Counted from the first letter of the stretch, positions 1 through 12,694 are shown. The stretch is 64,000 nt of DNA from Saccharina japonica (GCA_008828725.1 MEHQ01004543.1:186001-250000), one strand, 5' to 3'. Notes: generated by a model from the sequence alone, not told the origin. Numbers and translations are program-made.

Positions 1-2375
1 CTGGATGTCGACGGGTAGAAAGGAAGGTTTAATGTGAAGAACACACACACACACGCAAACGAACTTTTTCTATACCATATTCTGCACCTGTGGTGAATGT
101 GACACAGAGAAAGAGAAAGACTACTCCGTGCGAGGCAAGACCACCACCCACCCTCCACCCGCCCTCCAACCTATCAATCTCTACCGAAAACAGTAGACAG
201 GGGAGCAGTAGGCAGGTGCTGTACAATGAAACACAAAAACACGTGGTTTTAGTACATTAAAAATGAACACATTACTGCTGCTGTTTCATACGGAAAACGG
301 ATCACATAGGGATGGTTGAGGGGTATACATCCTATATTAACTATTAACAATCTCCACCACGTTTTCCCCGCGAGGCATGTCGCAGCACGCAAAGTCTCAA
401 AAACACAAAAAAAAAAAAAAAACACGAGATATTTTATATATGCGAAACAAGCCACGCAGGACCGACGACAATCCTCTTGTATCATACTTACGATACATAA
501 AAACAAAAACAGTCGCGACTCAAAAAGAGAACAACAGCCCAGCAGCAACGTATACTTATCACTTATCACACGACATGGCGCATAACCATGGAAAAATAGA
601 TAACAAATAGCGTGCAGAAAGCGTACGCACGTAATCGTCGTGGTTGACGAAGATACCTGCCCAGCCTTTTCTAATCCAGGCGCGAACCACTGCCACTAAA
701 ACACTTGAACACTTAAACATGTTACGTACGTATTTGATTTCCCTTTGCTGTATCATATCATATGATATAAATACGTGTAAGTAAAAGCTTCGGTTGTAAA
801 TATTTACGTACGTACTAAAATTAATTGCAATTTCAAAAAGTCATCTTTGTGAGTTATCACATTTATTATTTATTATTTCCCCCCCGCCGGCGGTATGACA
901 TGGTCGGACTCGGTCTGCCTCTTTTTCCGTCTTTCACCAATACAGCACAGTATTATTCGTATCGCAGTGTCACATGGTTGAACTCTCTCTGCCTGTAAAG
1001 TTGCATCAGAAAAGGAAAAATCGCATAAAAATATGATGGTGCTTAAAACAGTTTAGCGTAAGACTTGGCTCATTTTGCGGAACCAGTCCTCAGGGGTGAC
1101 CTCTGGGACCTGGGTTCTGGGTTCAGTGTACACATAGCGTTTACGCCGTACCTGGTATACATGCTAAAAATTTGGAAACCTTCCGCAGAGAGCTGTTGTT
1201 GTGCTTGGAGCTATATGGGCTGTGACCCTCGTCATAGCCCATATAGGCTTGGAATCGCTATTCGGTACGTACGAGACGAGAGTACATGTGTGCTTACACG
1301 TACGGTTCACGCAGATAAGAGGATACACTTTTCAGACTATTAATAATTATTATTAATAGTAAAAGCAAAAAAAAGTGCTCCAACTTCCGTCTTCTACGTG
1401 TAGAGTTAGGTCACATCATATACACCACGCGTTAACCCTAAAACGTACCAGGTGCATACTGCTGTAACCTCGGATATAACCTATAAAATACGACAGCCCT
1501 ATCCGTACGATAAGTATTGTTGTTGTCTTCACATTAAACTCGTTTCAGTTGCTAATCCCTATAGTCTGATCTATAATAATAGCAAGATCACAGCCCGTGG
1601 TCACAAAAGTGCTAGAGCCATCAGAGAATCCTAAAGAACACGCACACTTATCATAGCAGGGAAAGGATACACCAGTCCGAAGAGGTACACCTAAAATCCC
1701 TACAGCATGTTATGCGTGTCCAAAACTGAACTACACGCCCGCAATCTCCATTCGACTACAGCAGCATCGCCCCCCCCCCCCCTCCCACTCTCTACCACTG
1801 AATTTGCCGACTACAGCGTAGTAAGCGACGTATTCATATACAATGTATGTATACATGATTTGACGACACAAACCTGCATCAAGAAGAACGTCATGACTGT
1901 GGAGACAATTAATTCGGCATCGCAGCTTTCCGAATTGCGTTTTGCCTAAAATAGGCAATACATTAACCTCGTTTCGCGGCTACAAGCAGTATATACGTAC
2001 GTATACGTAACGAGGTGATTCACAGCAGGTACGTACGTATGGTACACGATAGGCGTACGTACGTATCAACGACGGGAGGATACTGCTGCTCGTACAGCAG
2101 GGCAGCTGTTGCGCTGGCTCAACATTTGGGTTGGAACTGCGGAACTGCGTAACAGGCGACGGAAGGCGGGTTGCGGGGCGAAAAAATAATGTTGCGCGTG
2201 TCTTTTTCGCCGGAGGCTATACTCGAAAGAAGAAAACTTTTTGAGGGCCCTTTTTTTGTTCGTCGTGGGCGAATAAAACGTTTTTAGGCGTCTAAACGCA
2301 CTTTGTCAAGTGGTTTTCGGGCATATAGCTACGCAGAGTATTTACTCCGGCGGCCCCTACGCAGGGCGCGGCCCC

Positions 2376-2460
2376 CCCGCGGTCCTCCGGGGGCCCTCCG
2401 GGGGCCCTCCGGGGGCCCTCCGGGGGCCCTCCGGGGGCCCTGCTGGGGCCCTGCTGGGGG
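2376..2460. repeat. 11-bp minisatellite
   Basis: About five copies of CCCTCCGGGGG followed by diverged CCCTGCTGGGG units. The unit is itself nearly palindromic, so the tract could form hairpins. Confidence 0.85.
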
Positions 2461-3372
2461 CTAACACGCCTGCGGCGCGCCTGCCACTGCGCGCAAACAC
2501 GCCTTCCGGCTCCTGTTGCGCTCCACGCAACAGACGGAGCCTTAATTAATGCCCTGCTGTACGTACCACGATACAGTACGGGTACTGCTGTACATTTTTT
2601 CCTTTGTTCATTACGTGTGCCGGAAGCCGTTCGGGCAGCACTTCAGAGTTCAGACGGCTGTCTTGTTATTTCTCGTTTTCGCTCTTCAGCACACAGGTAG
2701 ACAAATGTAAAATGCAGGAAGCTCACACTTCAGATAGTGTAGATACTATCAGATAGTGCAGATACTATACCAGGTATATATATGATATGATAGCTTTACC
2801 AGTAGTCGTGTCCAGCAGTGGCGTTGGGTACTGGCAGCACTCAAGCAGCAACGTTGTAGCCAGTCGCATGCAACAGCATGCAGTATACAGTAGCAGTGCT
2901 GACGCCGCGGTTGGTTTGGGCTGCAGCCTGTGTAGGAAGGAGACATACAGCAGTAGTAGCTATATCGCGCGCTCATCATTCAAAAGCAGCGAAACATCGA
3001 GTGACAGGTGTCTCTTTCATGGTTTGTAATATGTTTGTCTGTACATAAACAGCAGTATTACACACAGGTCGTGGAACTGGCTGATACCCTGATATCCTGG
3101 TACAGCGACTGAAAGGGCCGTTGAGATAGATGGCTCGACTACCCGGCTATATATTAGTTGGCTGGCAACTAACCGACTATAGTTCGCTAGTCTGCTGGCG
3201 CTATTTGGCTCCATTTTTACATATTACACATTGTGACAAAAGAAAACGCCAACGGACTTTCCGCACTGGCATCGAGGAAAAAAAAGGCACAGCCGATACG
3301 TAGCGATGGGTTTCGATGCGCCCTCCTGACTTGCAGCAAACCTCTCCGTCAGATATATATATCTCTGCTCTC

Positions 3373-4326
3373 CACCTGTGTTGCAGTGCCCACAAAATGA
3401 AATCGTTTTTTGGCCATTTTCCTGCCAAAAAATCGAAACCTGGAAGCACCACCGCTTTATTTTTTTGTACGATATCCCGCAATTCCGCTCTAACTCCAGC
3501 CTCACAGCTAATCCGAAAGTGCGACACCCTGCTATGGGCTCTTTAGTGCTCTCACTACAGTGTGGCAGAACGGCAGCAGTTTTCGTGACCTCTAACCACC
3601 GCGACAAAGTCGCTGAAGTTTGAAAATGTGGTTCCAGGACATTGGATTTGTTATTTCGCATACTATGGCCAAGTTATTTTTTGTAGCTGCAGCCATGGTG
3701 AGCAGTACTCACGTACGTACGAATATTGGAAAAAAATATCAACGCTCGTAACTTTTTTGTGTCGCAGCTCTTCAACTCTAAAACAGCAGCTCTTCAACTC
3801 TAAAACACAGTGTTTTTTTAGTCCACATTTCTTTGTTTTTGCAGGTACGTCTCAAGCCGATTGCGGCGTCGATGATATTAATCAAAAAGTGCGCCACCCT
3901 GGTATACCTTCCCTGGCTGTATACACAAGCACGCGTTCAATCTTGGGCGATTTCGTTAAAGTTTACCACCGCGACAGTGCCCGTGAAAATTGCCTAAACT
4001 GGCGGCGCGACTGCTGGAGCTTACGTACCGGCTGTGCAAGGATAAAATTGCGTGGCCGCGGTGCATCAAATTTCTCCAATTCTAGAACGACAAAGGCCAA
4101 ACCAATTACATAGCAGGCTATATAGTGACTTGGTTAAGCTCGTCCGGGCGTGGTGTGTCATCGGGAGGGTTCAGTGGGGAGCACGGCGCCAGTGAACGAG
4201 CGCAGACTGCTGCATGTCCCAAAGCGATTGTGAGGGGCTGGTTTTTGCAAAATCCCGGTTTCAATAATAATTGACGTTATTGGCTGGAACCTCCTTATCG
4301 GTTTTGTGGGCACTGCAACACAGGTG
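3373..4326. mobile_element. Element with a perfect 25-bp inverted repeat
   Basis: CACCTGTGTTGCAGTGCCCA (plus five further bases) at 3373-3397 recurs exactly on the opposite strand at 4302-4326. A direct pair, AAAGTGCGACACCCTG and AAAGTGCGCCACCCTG, lies inside at about 3518 and 3885. The true ends probably lie outside these subterminal repeats (about 3.2-4.45 kb). No protein domain recognised. Confidence 0.5.
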
Positions 4327-5566
4327 TCTCCCTCTCTGAGCGAGTGGTCTCAATGGGAAATGCGCGCCCCGTCGCAAAGAAGCCTCCCATGAACAAAAAA
4401 ACTCCCAAAATAGTCGGATAAGTGGCACCGCTGCAACCAACTATTCTACCGTACTACACGGGCAATACTATTAATAGTATTAAGATAAAACACGCCTCCG
4501 ACAAATTCCTGTGCTGATTTGATCCACACGGGGAAGGTGCAAACGCCAAGCGATGCGTTTGTCTACGGGAAAAAAATCTTCGGAAAAATCTCGTGTAGAT
4601 CTTCCCAAAAAAGGCCGTTATTCTCAATTTTTATTGCGTGTTCCCTTCTTTTTCTGCAGAAAACCCGGGTCCCAATTTAAGAAGTGAGGTCGCTCCGGAG
4701 CGTGGCACGGAATAAGAAACGCCAAATGTTAAAACCTCCGCCTACGGCCGGGCTATATACGAATACCGTACCAAAAAGTACACTGCTTTACTTGGGGTAC
4801 ATTGTGCAAGTCTCACCACTCATTATTTATCCCAGCGACGTTTTGTTTTAAATCATTTTTTTCCGACAGTTTCATCACCAGTGAAATGTCCCTTCTTGGT
4901 CCTTTGTCCCTTGGGAGGAAAAAACAAAAATAATTGTGGAAACACATCGAAGGGCAGGTGCTCAGAGTTTGCTTGAGGAGGGGGGGAGGAGGTCGGGGCC
5001 GGGCGCTGACTCCCAATGCCCGCAACGCGGACCTTTCACCTTAGTGGGGGGCGAGTTGGTCCCCGTAGTGTTAATCTAAACGTGGTATAGGTAGAGTGTA
5101 TGGCGTGTTTGATTGAGGCATCTTTGAGTTAGGCCAGTGTTGTTTTGTTTTTCGCGCAGCTCATGGTGGACACAGCAGGTTGTGGCTTTAGCCGTACCTG
5201 CAAAGTTCTGCGCATTTGTTGCTTGTTGATTGGGGAGGCTAAGAGGGCACTCGTCAGATGCGGCTGACCTGTACAATGCCAACGTTTGATATGTGGGCAC
5301 ATGTCGCGGCACATACGTTTACATCGTAAGAAACAAGAAACGTTGAAAAACGGTCAAATTTGAACGGATAAAATAAGAATCATCACATAAGAAACGGGGC
5401 AAATGTTGCTGGTGACGGCACACGAAACAAGACTTTGAGCCTGGACGCCAATTTGACATTCCTTAACAGCGGGCCCCCACTGCTGTATACGACTATGATA
5501 TATATGATACAGGTGAACGTACGTACAAAGTAGGGTACGACTGTTTTCTATCGGTCTGGGTTTCCA

Positions 5567-5702
5567 CTATTACGGAGGGGCAGGTAAACACTAATAAATA
5601 GGACCACATATTGTTAGTAAAAATTGGCAAATATATGGATGTTTGTGTTTTACCGTAGGTTCTATTTACTAGTGTTTACTATGGTGTCCCGTAATAGGTT
5701 TA
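5567..5702. mobile_element. Small foldback MITE, about 136 bp
   Basis: Arms of about 38 bp: left CTATTACGGAGGGGCAGGTA then AACACTAATAAATAGG; right on the opposite strand CTATTACGGGACACCATAGT then AACACTAGTAAATAG. Central loop is AT-rich. No coding. Confidence 0.65.
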
Positions 5703-5990
5703 TACTAGGAAAAGGCTGTAAGCTTCGCTTCTTGCACAACAGAAGAGGGGCGTTTCGTCGCTTGTCGCCCCAAGGCTAATGTGGGCGGCAGACAACCATA
5801 GTCCTCAACTCAGCCAATTCAGTCCAAAGTCAGATGCTGCCGCCGATGCTGTGTCAGGCTGGTGTCAGGTGTGTGATCACGTCATATACGATGGAAGCGA
5901 AAGTCGGCGCTTTCCCTCTGGCCACTGTTGACACTTCGAAGTAGCAGTCTTCATAGTTTACTTAGTTTTAACGGAAATATGGTCGTTATT

Positions 5991-6693
5991 AAGGCTGACT
6001 ACTTTGGAATCGGAATCCAGAATCCAGAACAGGTTTTTATCCCTTCGTCGTGAAGAAACCCGCCGGCAGTGCCATCGGTAGTCATGGGTCAGTGCTGTAC
6101 GCTGCCCACATAAAAACAATTGTTTTTCGCACACAGCACCCGCCGTCGACGAGAGTCCTCGCCCCACAGAGCACGGATGACGCCAAAAATTCCATGGATG
6201 CACGGTCAATTTCTCTGAGAGTCCCCGTTGCCAAGTTTTTGAGGGCCGTAGGTGGCCCGTGTCTGGAGGGCTCGCTTGGGACGTGAGAGCATGAACCATT
6301 TGTGTTACCGAAATCAATCTGAGCGGAAATGACCTCGTGTTCTGTCCAGCCAAAAGTCGAGGCAGAAATGGACCAGGCTTTACGCCCCGAGCAAGAACTC
6401 CAGACACAGGCCACCTACTCGTACGGCCCTCTAACTTGCCACCGATGACTCTCTGCCCAGTGTATACACTACAGTATACGCCACACCTTAAAGTGCTGCA
6501 GCGAGCCGTGCTCTGTGAGGCGAGCACCCACAGCAGGGGCGGCGGTTAGCGCTGTGTCGAAAAACACGTGTTTTTTGCTGCCTCGGGAAGGTTTTGGAAC
6601 AAAACAAGAAGCCAGAGCCTTGTGTGGGTTTTACCACCACAAAGGGGAAATCCCTATTCTGGGTTCTGGATTCCGATCCCATCCCAGGCGGCC
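5991..6693. mobile_element. Inverted-repeat element of about 700 bp
   Basis: The ends share GGAATCGGAATCCAGAA (left near 6005, right on the opposite strand near 6680), with further similarity inward (AAACCC blocks at 6057 and 6635). TTA lies at both borders. A 189-codon open frame on the minus strand inside resembles no transposase and is probably chance. Confidence 0.55.
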
Positions 6694-7843
6694 TTAGACC
6701 GATGACAATGGAAACACGATGTTTCAAATTTTAGTCTCAAAACTACTGCTTTTCCCAGTGAAGTTTGGCTACTGAGTGCTGTCATGTCAAATAATTTAAA
6801 TCCCCAAACCCCCTGCTTTTTCAACAGCAGTGTTTTGACGTCTAATTCCATCGATTTTTTGCAATTCCCTCCCGAAAACTCTCTACTTCAATCCAACTTC
6901 AGCCAATAAGTGGACCTGTCGCCAATCAACCATCAATTCGATAGTTGACTAGATACATAGAACTTGGCTCTAACGCTCCAACCGGCACTTGAATAATGCG
7001 TCGCTAATCATAATAATTCACCGATTCGGCACTTCATGTGCGTTATTTTACGTTATGGGCTCAGCTCTTGGTCGTGTCAATTCTACGTTGTTTCGTGCGG
7101 GACCTAGGGCCTAGGGCCTACACAGCAGTATAACGCTCAAGTAGTTTCCATACCGGTACGTATGAACCACGTACGTACAAGATCTGAAAATGATTAATAC
7201 CAGGCATAGCTACAACACTTCACAGGCGAGGCGGCGGGGAGCGGGTCGGGGCTCGACGGGGATCGGGTCGGGGCGCAGACCCGACCCGTGCCCCGTCGAG
7301 CTGGCAACCCCGTGTGTGCGTGTCCGTGGAATATGGATTGAATGGAATCGACAGGAAGCGGGGTGGGTCAGACGGTCGTTCGTGTGTCTGATGCGGAGCA
7401 CAATCAATCGTCGAGGTCATGTTTCCATGGTCCATGGGTGAGTCCGAGTCCATGATCCATGGTTCCATGTTCATCCGAAATGTAACGCCACATGAAACGA
7501 CACAATTTACGCCGCTCGATATTTTCTTCGATCGGATGACAGCGTACTGCTCGACCTACACAGAGTAGCACGAACACGACCAAGTAGAAGCAAGCAGTGC
7601 CAGTAGTTCTTGCCCTTCAAGTACTCAGCACCAATTGAAGCAGGATTGACGGGTTTAAGACTTATCATACTGACAAGAGCAGTACACACTACACACAGCA
7701 GTAGCAGCAAACAGTTGTGCTACAGTATATGCGATTGATTGCGAATTCAATGCACTATTCATACAAGTGCAAGAAGGGTACTTGCCACCATTCACAGCTG
7801 CCGCCTCGGGGAGCCCCGACCCGCGCCCCGCCCAGCCGGCAAA
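6694..7843. other. Non-coding stretch before the tandem array
   Basis: No exon recognised. 7225-7440 holds a diverged GC-rich unit related to the array (GGGTCGGGGC, CCCCGTGTGTGCGTG, GGATTGAATGGAAT). The rest is unique AT-moderate sequence. Confidence 0.5.
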
Positions 7844-8780
7844 CCCCGTGTGCGAGTCAAGGATTGCCTCGCTCCATGGATCATTGATTGAATGGAATAC
7901 CCAGGTAGCGGAGTGGATCAAACCTATACTGCTATGTACAGCAGCAGAACAGGCAGTACTGCTGTAGTCCTTGTTCTTCGAGAACAAACTGCAGCAGGAT
8001 GGAGGGGTAGACTACTGACACACACAGTATTACTGTGTACACTCTAATACAAACAGCAGTAGCAGCAACCCCGTGTGCGAGCCAAGCATTGCCTCGCTCC
8101 ATGGATCATTGATTGAATGGAATACCCAGGTAGCGGAGTGGATCAAACGTATACTGCTATGTACAGCAGCAGAACAGGCAGTACTGCTGTAGTCCTTGTT
8201 CTTCGAGAACAAATTGCAGCAGGATGAAGGGGTAGACTACTGACACACACAGCAGTATTACTGTGTACACTCTAATACAAACAGCAGTAGCAGCAACCCC
8301 GTGTGCGAGTCAAGCGTTGCCTCGCTCCATGGATCATTGATTGAATGGAATACCCAGGTAGCGGAGTGGATCAAACGTATACTGCTATGTACAGCAGCAG
8401 CAGAACAGGCAGTACTGCTGTAGTCCTTGTTCTTCGAGAACAAAATGCAGCAGGATGAAGGGGCAGACTCTACTGACACACACAGTATTACTGTGTACAC
8501 TCTAATACACACAGCAGTAGCAGCAAACCCCGTGTGCGAGTCAAGGATTGCCTCGCTCCATGGATCATTGATTGAATGGAATACGCAGGTAGCGGAGTGG
8601 ATCAGACGTATACTACAGCAGCAGCAGCAGCAGCAGAACAGGCATTAAGTACTGCTGTAGTCCTTGTCCTTCGAGAACAAATTGCAGCAGGCTGAAGGGG
8701 CAGACTCTACTGACACACACAGTTTAGTAGTACTGTGTGCACTCGAATACACACAGCAGTAGCAGCAGAACGTAGAGTTA
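7844..8780. repeat. Tandem array of about 228-bp units
   Basis: The sequence CCCCGTGTGCGAGTCAAG starts units at 7844, 8069, 8297 and 8528 (spacing 225, 228, 231; the 8069 and 8297 units differ slightly, AAGC for AAGG). Each unit contains CTCCATGGATCATTGATTGA, TAGCGGAGTGGATCA, a CAGCAG run of variable length, the hairpin TTGTTCTTCGAGAACAA (one substitution in the last unit) and a CACACACAG tract. Diverged units recur at about 7300, 9042 and 9158. The last two full units are repeated at 14082 and 14313 within copy 2. TAGCGGAGTGG matches a tRNA A-box consensus, so a SINE origin is possible but unproven. Confidence 0.9.
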
Positions 8781-8993
8781 TATCGTGCGATTGATTGCGG
8801 ATTAAATGTACTACGAACGAATACCTGTCACCAAAGCTTCACGGACGGGTCGGCGGAGCGGATCGGGGCACAGCCCCGAGCCGCCCCCCGTTACTACACA
8901 CAGCAGTAGCACCAGCACGTAAGAGTTACAGAATAAGATTAATTGCGGATTAAATGTATTACGAACGAGTACCTATCACCAAACTCCACATGC

Positions 8994-9230
8994 GGAGCGG
9001 GTCGAGGCGCAGCCCTGACCCGCGCCCCGCCCCGCCGAAAAACCCCGTGTGTGAATCAAGGATGGCCTCATTCCGTGGATTATTGCTTGAATGGAATCGC
9101 CAGGATAGGCGGAGCGGGTCGAGGCTCAGCCCCGACCCGCGCCCCGCCCCGCCGACAAACCCCGTGTGGGAATCAAGGATGGCCTCATTCCGTGGATTAT
9201 TGCTTGAATGGAATTGCTACGAGGAGGAGT
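8994..9230. repeat. Two GC-rich direct repeats, period 117 bp
   Basis: GGAGCGGGTCGAGG occurs at 8994 and 9111, each followed by GACCCGCGCCCCGCCCCGCC and then a diverged unit of the neighbouring array (AACCCCGTGTG, GGATGGCCTCATTCCGTGG). The pair is repeated at 14779-15015 in copy 2. Related GC-rich blocks lie at 7225-7300, 7800-7840 and 8850-8890. Confidence 0.75.
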
Positions 9231-9584
9231 GGGTCGGGGTCAGCCAAGCTCGAAGAAGTGTCACTGGGACCGCACACAGCGCGACCCCTCTTCAAGCTAT
9301 GCTTAACAACAAACAGCTGAAGATATTATCGTACCGCCGCTGCGGGAAAAAAGGAAATCATGTTTGACTTTTCAAAAAACAAATCAAGCAGCTGCACGCG
9401 GCGCAATTTGTGTATTCTCGTTGTAACTTGTCAACACGCCGATAAAAAATCAGCTCACGCGACGATAGACCTCGATCTCGACATAGACTCAACCCACGGC
9501 CAACCCGCTTGGTGTCGGGCAACATCATTGAATGTAGATGGCCTCGAAGATATCAGGTGAATCCGAGTTCTAGGGGGCGAGAGT

Positions 9585-9830
9585 TTGTTGGCGGCGTCCT
9601 ATGCTCTTCTCCCACACCTGAAAAAAACACTATATTTGGCCGTCCGAGAGGGATCGAGGCCTTTTGTCGTCTGTTTTGTACAACCCAGCGGTCAAAATGT
9701 GTTTTTCATCAAACGCCTGGCCAGCACTCGCCACATATCAACGGCCACCAACACTCTACCCCTAGGGCGTGTCGGAGCCCCTATAACAAGCGCGCCCCGT
9801 TCAGAGTTGATGACGCAGTCATTCGTTTAG
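9585..9830 (+). other. Open frame with coding-like sequence, status unclear (copy at 15370-15615)
   Basis: An 81-codon frame begins LAASYALLPHLKKTLYLAV and contains SRPFVVCFVQPSGQNVFFIK. It reads more like protein than neighbouring frames, but no family, start codon (the first codon is TTG) or clear splice sites support it. It could be an exon or transposon remnant in the duplicated block. Confidence 0.2.
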
Positions 9831-10171
9831 TTGATCGATGTCTGTCGAGCTGTCGAGGACTCGGAATCTCGCCGCTTCGCATGAACATACCGCTGAGTTT
9901 GTCTCAAGCAGATCTTCGTCTAACATCGTCCGTACGTATCATAGGAATTATTTATTTCGGGTGTTTTCCAAACCTTGGATATATATTTTTAGTAGAATCG
10001 TGCTCATGGCAAGCCGTACTGAAACGCTCCAGCGATTATCTTTGAAATTCAAACTTGTAACGTATGGAAACGCCGCGTTCCCGTTGCCATCGGCCTTTAA
10101 CCCATTCAAAACTGAAAAACAAGTCCCACACTAATTCCAAGTTGGTTGTCCCCAAATTCTTGGGACCAGTA

Positions 10172-10270
10172 TTTAACCCTTATAGGACTGGAGTCCCGTT
10201 TTGGGGACAAATCACTTAGAATTAGACTGGTTTGTCCCCAAAACGGGACTGCAGTTCTAAAAGGGTTAAA
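10172..10270. mobile_element. Foldback element, 99 bp (copy at 15957-16055)
   Basis: Two 40-bp arms starting TTTAACCCTT and containing AGTCCCGTTTTGGGGACAAA form a near-perfect hairpin with a loop of about 19 bases. A third, single-arm copy lies near 22019-22060, showing that this is a dispersed family. Confidence 0.75.
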
Positions 10271-11160
10271 GGGTTAAGATACACACGACAGAATGCCGCC
10301 AAGAAAGGTGATCCCACTCTGCTAAACTGCTGCAGTTCCAAAGGTATGAATGTTTTGTGCTCACAACACTGGTCGTGTTCAGTTGAGTTCAACTGCATTT
10401 TTCGTTGGATCCAACTGCATCCATGTTTCAACTTGGGGATAAGAGGAAGAGGGATAAAAGGGTTCAACTCTCAAGCACGGTTGGTTTTATATGGTCCATC
10501 CGGGACAATACTTCCATTCACGTTTGATACTACAACGAGCTCAACAAATAAATTTGGACATTAAAACTTGTATAGTCGTGATCGCAAAAAGACTAGGACG
10601 AACCGATGCTGAGATTTTGAACGAAAACAAAATTCCACACTACTAACAAGTAAATATGCAACACCGTATCAAGAAAAAATAAACAAGACCGGCCGAAATT
10701 GGCCAAAATCAGTCATTTTGGGAGAAATGACGAATATCTCGCGAAATTTCGTTGTTCAGAACAAACGCAAAAAAGCCCTGCGTGTATGGCTGTGATGAAT
10801 CGTTTCCCGCCCTTCACATAAAAATCCCACACCCAAATATTTAATGTAAACTTGAACAAATGGACCTCCGAGATCCGTATTTTTGCCAATATCTCCGTCA
10901 GTGTATCGAACTTGTGGAAACAAAAAAAGCCCAGGCACAAATGTCACGAGCTGGCTAAATACGCAGTCTAGTTATTGTGTGGAAAAAATAAAAGTGCAAT
11001 CCAGGTAAGCTTGCACCAGAAATCCCGTTTTCTCCAAAAATCAGGCAAAATATTGATAAGAAAAAAAAAATCAATGTGTTATTTCCTCCGCCTCGAGAGG
11101 GCCGTTGTAAGCGTGTTCCCGTCACCTCCAACAACCTGCCCATGCCGGAGATACGAGTAA

Positions 11161-11869
11161 GGGCCGTTCCTCACGAACGAAAAAAAATCACGATTTATGA
11201 GGTTTGGGCATGACAAAAGGTCACGGTTCGTGAGATTTATTTCCTAACGCAAATAGGTGATTTCAAATCCAACGGCAGTTGAGGGTGGGGCCAACTCTCG
11301 CAGGTAGGTCACGGTCAGGCCGTGTAGTGCCGGGCCGGCCGCACCCGACCTGGTCCGTGATTCAAATCACGGGCCGAGGCCTGACCCGGCCTGTGATATT
11401 CCAACCTCACGCGCCGTCGGCCAGGTCAGGTCCGCGCGAGGTTCCAACCTCTCCGTCATATCGTCCGCCCTGCCTGGCCCGTGAGATTTTCAGATTATTT
11501 TAGCTTTTTCTTCGCGCTGTGTCTCCTCCTCGAGATTTACAGGCCACAACGTGCTCGTTAGCCCGCACCCAGCAGTGTCTTTGGGCAGCCGCTCGCTGTC
11601 CACAATCGGCGTACGAAGCAGAGTCTGCCATGCCCCTATACCGGGCTTCGGATACCGTTGGTGTCGGGTGGGTTACTAAATAGTGCCTTGATCAAGCGTA
11701 TTTCGAGCCACGACAAAATGTCATGAATCGTGATTTTGTTTTGTTCAAGGAAAATCTAAAAATATCGGAGTCATGAATCGTGTGAGGTTTTTTGTCGTGA
11801 ATCATGAATCACGATTTATGACAAAAACCTCACGAATCGTGATTTTTTTTCGTTTGTTTGTAACGGCTC
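11161..11869. mobile_element. Harbinger-like non-autonomous DNA element, 709 bp (copy at 16946-17654)
   Basis: Terminal inverted repeats of about 45 bp begin GGGCCGTTCC at the left and, on the opposite strand, GAGCCGTTAC at the right; both continue with ACGAAAAAAAATCACGATT. TAA flanks each end (11158-11160 and 11870-11872), the three-base target duplication typical of PIF/Harbinger elements. Several further ATCACGATT/AATCGTGAT copies lie inside. There is no transposase; it is MITE-like. Confidence 0.75.
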
Positions 11870-11872
11870 TAA

Positions 11873-12206
11873 GGCCATATCTTACGGTGAATCGGTTTTG
11901 AAACTTGAAAATGGAGGTTTCAACACTTTCACAGGCGTGTTTGACCCGGGAAACGGGCGAATCGGGCCTGCTTTTCTTGAATTCCCCCCAGCCATTTTGC
12001 AAGAGCCATCCAACGCCGCTTGCCATTTCTTCAGGGTATTATTTTGAAACATTGTCAACATACTCCAGTTTCTCAAAATCAGTTTCGGATTGCGATTCAA
12101 TCGAAAACATCCGAAACTGATCTCGAGAAAACTGCCAAACATGCCTGTGAAGGTGTTGAAACCTCCATTTTCAAGTTATAAAACCGATTCACCGTAAGAG
12201 ATGGCG
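11873..12206. mobile_element. Inverted-repeat MITE, 334 bp, abutting the 709-bp element (copy at 17658-17991)
   Basis: Long terminal inverted repeats of about 70 bp: left GGCCATATCTTACGGTGAAT, right (opposite strand) CGCCATCTCTTACGGTGAAT, both continuing with TTGAAAATGGAGGTTTCAAC. It is flanked by TAA at 11870-11872 and 12207-12209, and shares the left TAA with the neighbouring element. The central part is unique and non-coding. Confidence 0.75.
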
Positions 12207-12694
12207 TAAGTGTTAACGTTCCTTAGTGCTGGGGGGATTTTGTATAATTGGAGCCAGACGGACTTTACTTCTACTCGTAAAAACTGCTCGTACAGCAGTG
12301 GTTACGAATTACCCCACGGGTATCTCCGTGCGAGCACGGTACGGATGCTGTCATGAGAACCACAACATATTTGATCACCATCGTGAAAGTCTACGATTGT
12401 ATATATACCTGGTACGTGCGAACGAACAACCAGTAACGGAATATCCCATAGATGTGAATGTGCTGACGATGCTGTGACTGATGCGAGTAAATACAGCGAG
12501 TATACATATGCGAGGTGAAAGAAGCGCAAAGCGCGAAGCAAAAGCCATGCAACGCGTTCCTAGCTCTGGAGGCTGGAGATAAGGAAACCATGCATACGAC
12601 GCGACAGACGTACGCACACGATTGTTGTGCAAGGAAACACACGCATAAGAAGCAACCTGTTGGAGTGCTCGTATTATAAGTGCAGGTGTCTCAC

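Larger units (their letters stand above)
1..5566. other. Repeat-rich intergenic region, no gene recognised
   Basis: Short frames only, none with a recognisable domain. Contains an AT palindrome around ACTATTAATAAT at 1337-1361, the 2.4-kb minisatellite, GTACGTAC clusters at 1990-2070, two TACCWGGTA words (1149, 2768) and the 3.4-4.3 kb inverted repeat. Position 1 starts inside a dispersed repeat end. Confidence 0.6.

Noticed and set aside
5958-6527. 189-codon minus-strand open frame
   Set aside because: It begins at a non-ATG codon context inside an inverted-repeat element, has no domain and overlaps equally long frames on the other strand.
7910-8100. tRNA gene suggested by TAGCGGAGTGG and GTGCGAGTCAAGG
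   Set aside because: The B-box-like word is about 150 bp from the A-box-like word and no cloverleaf forms.
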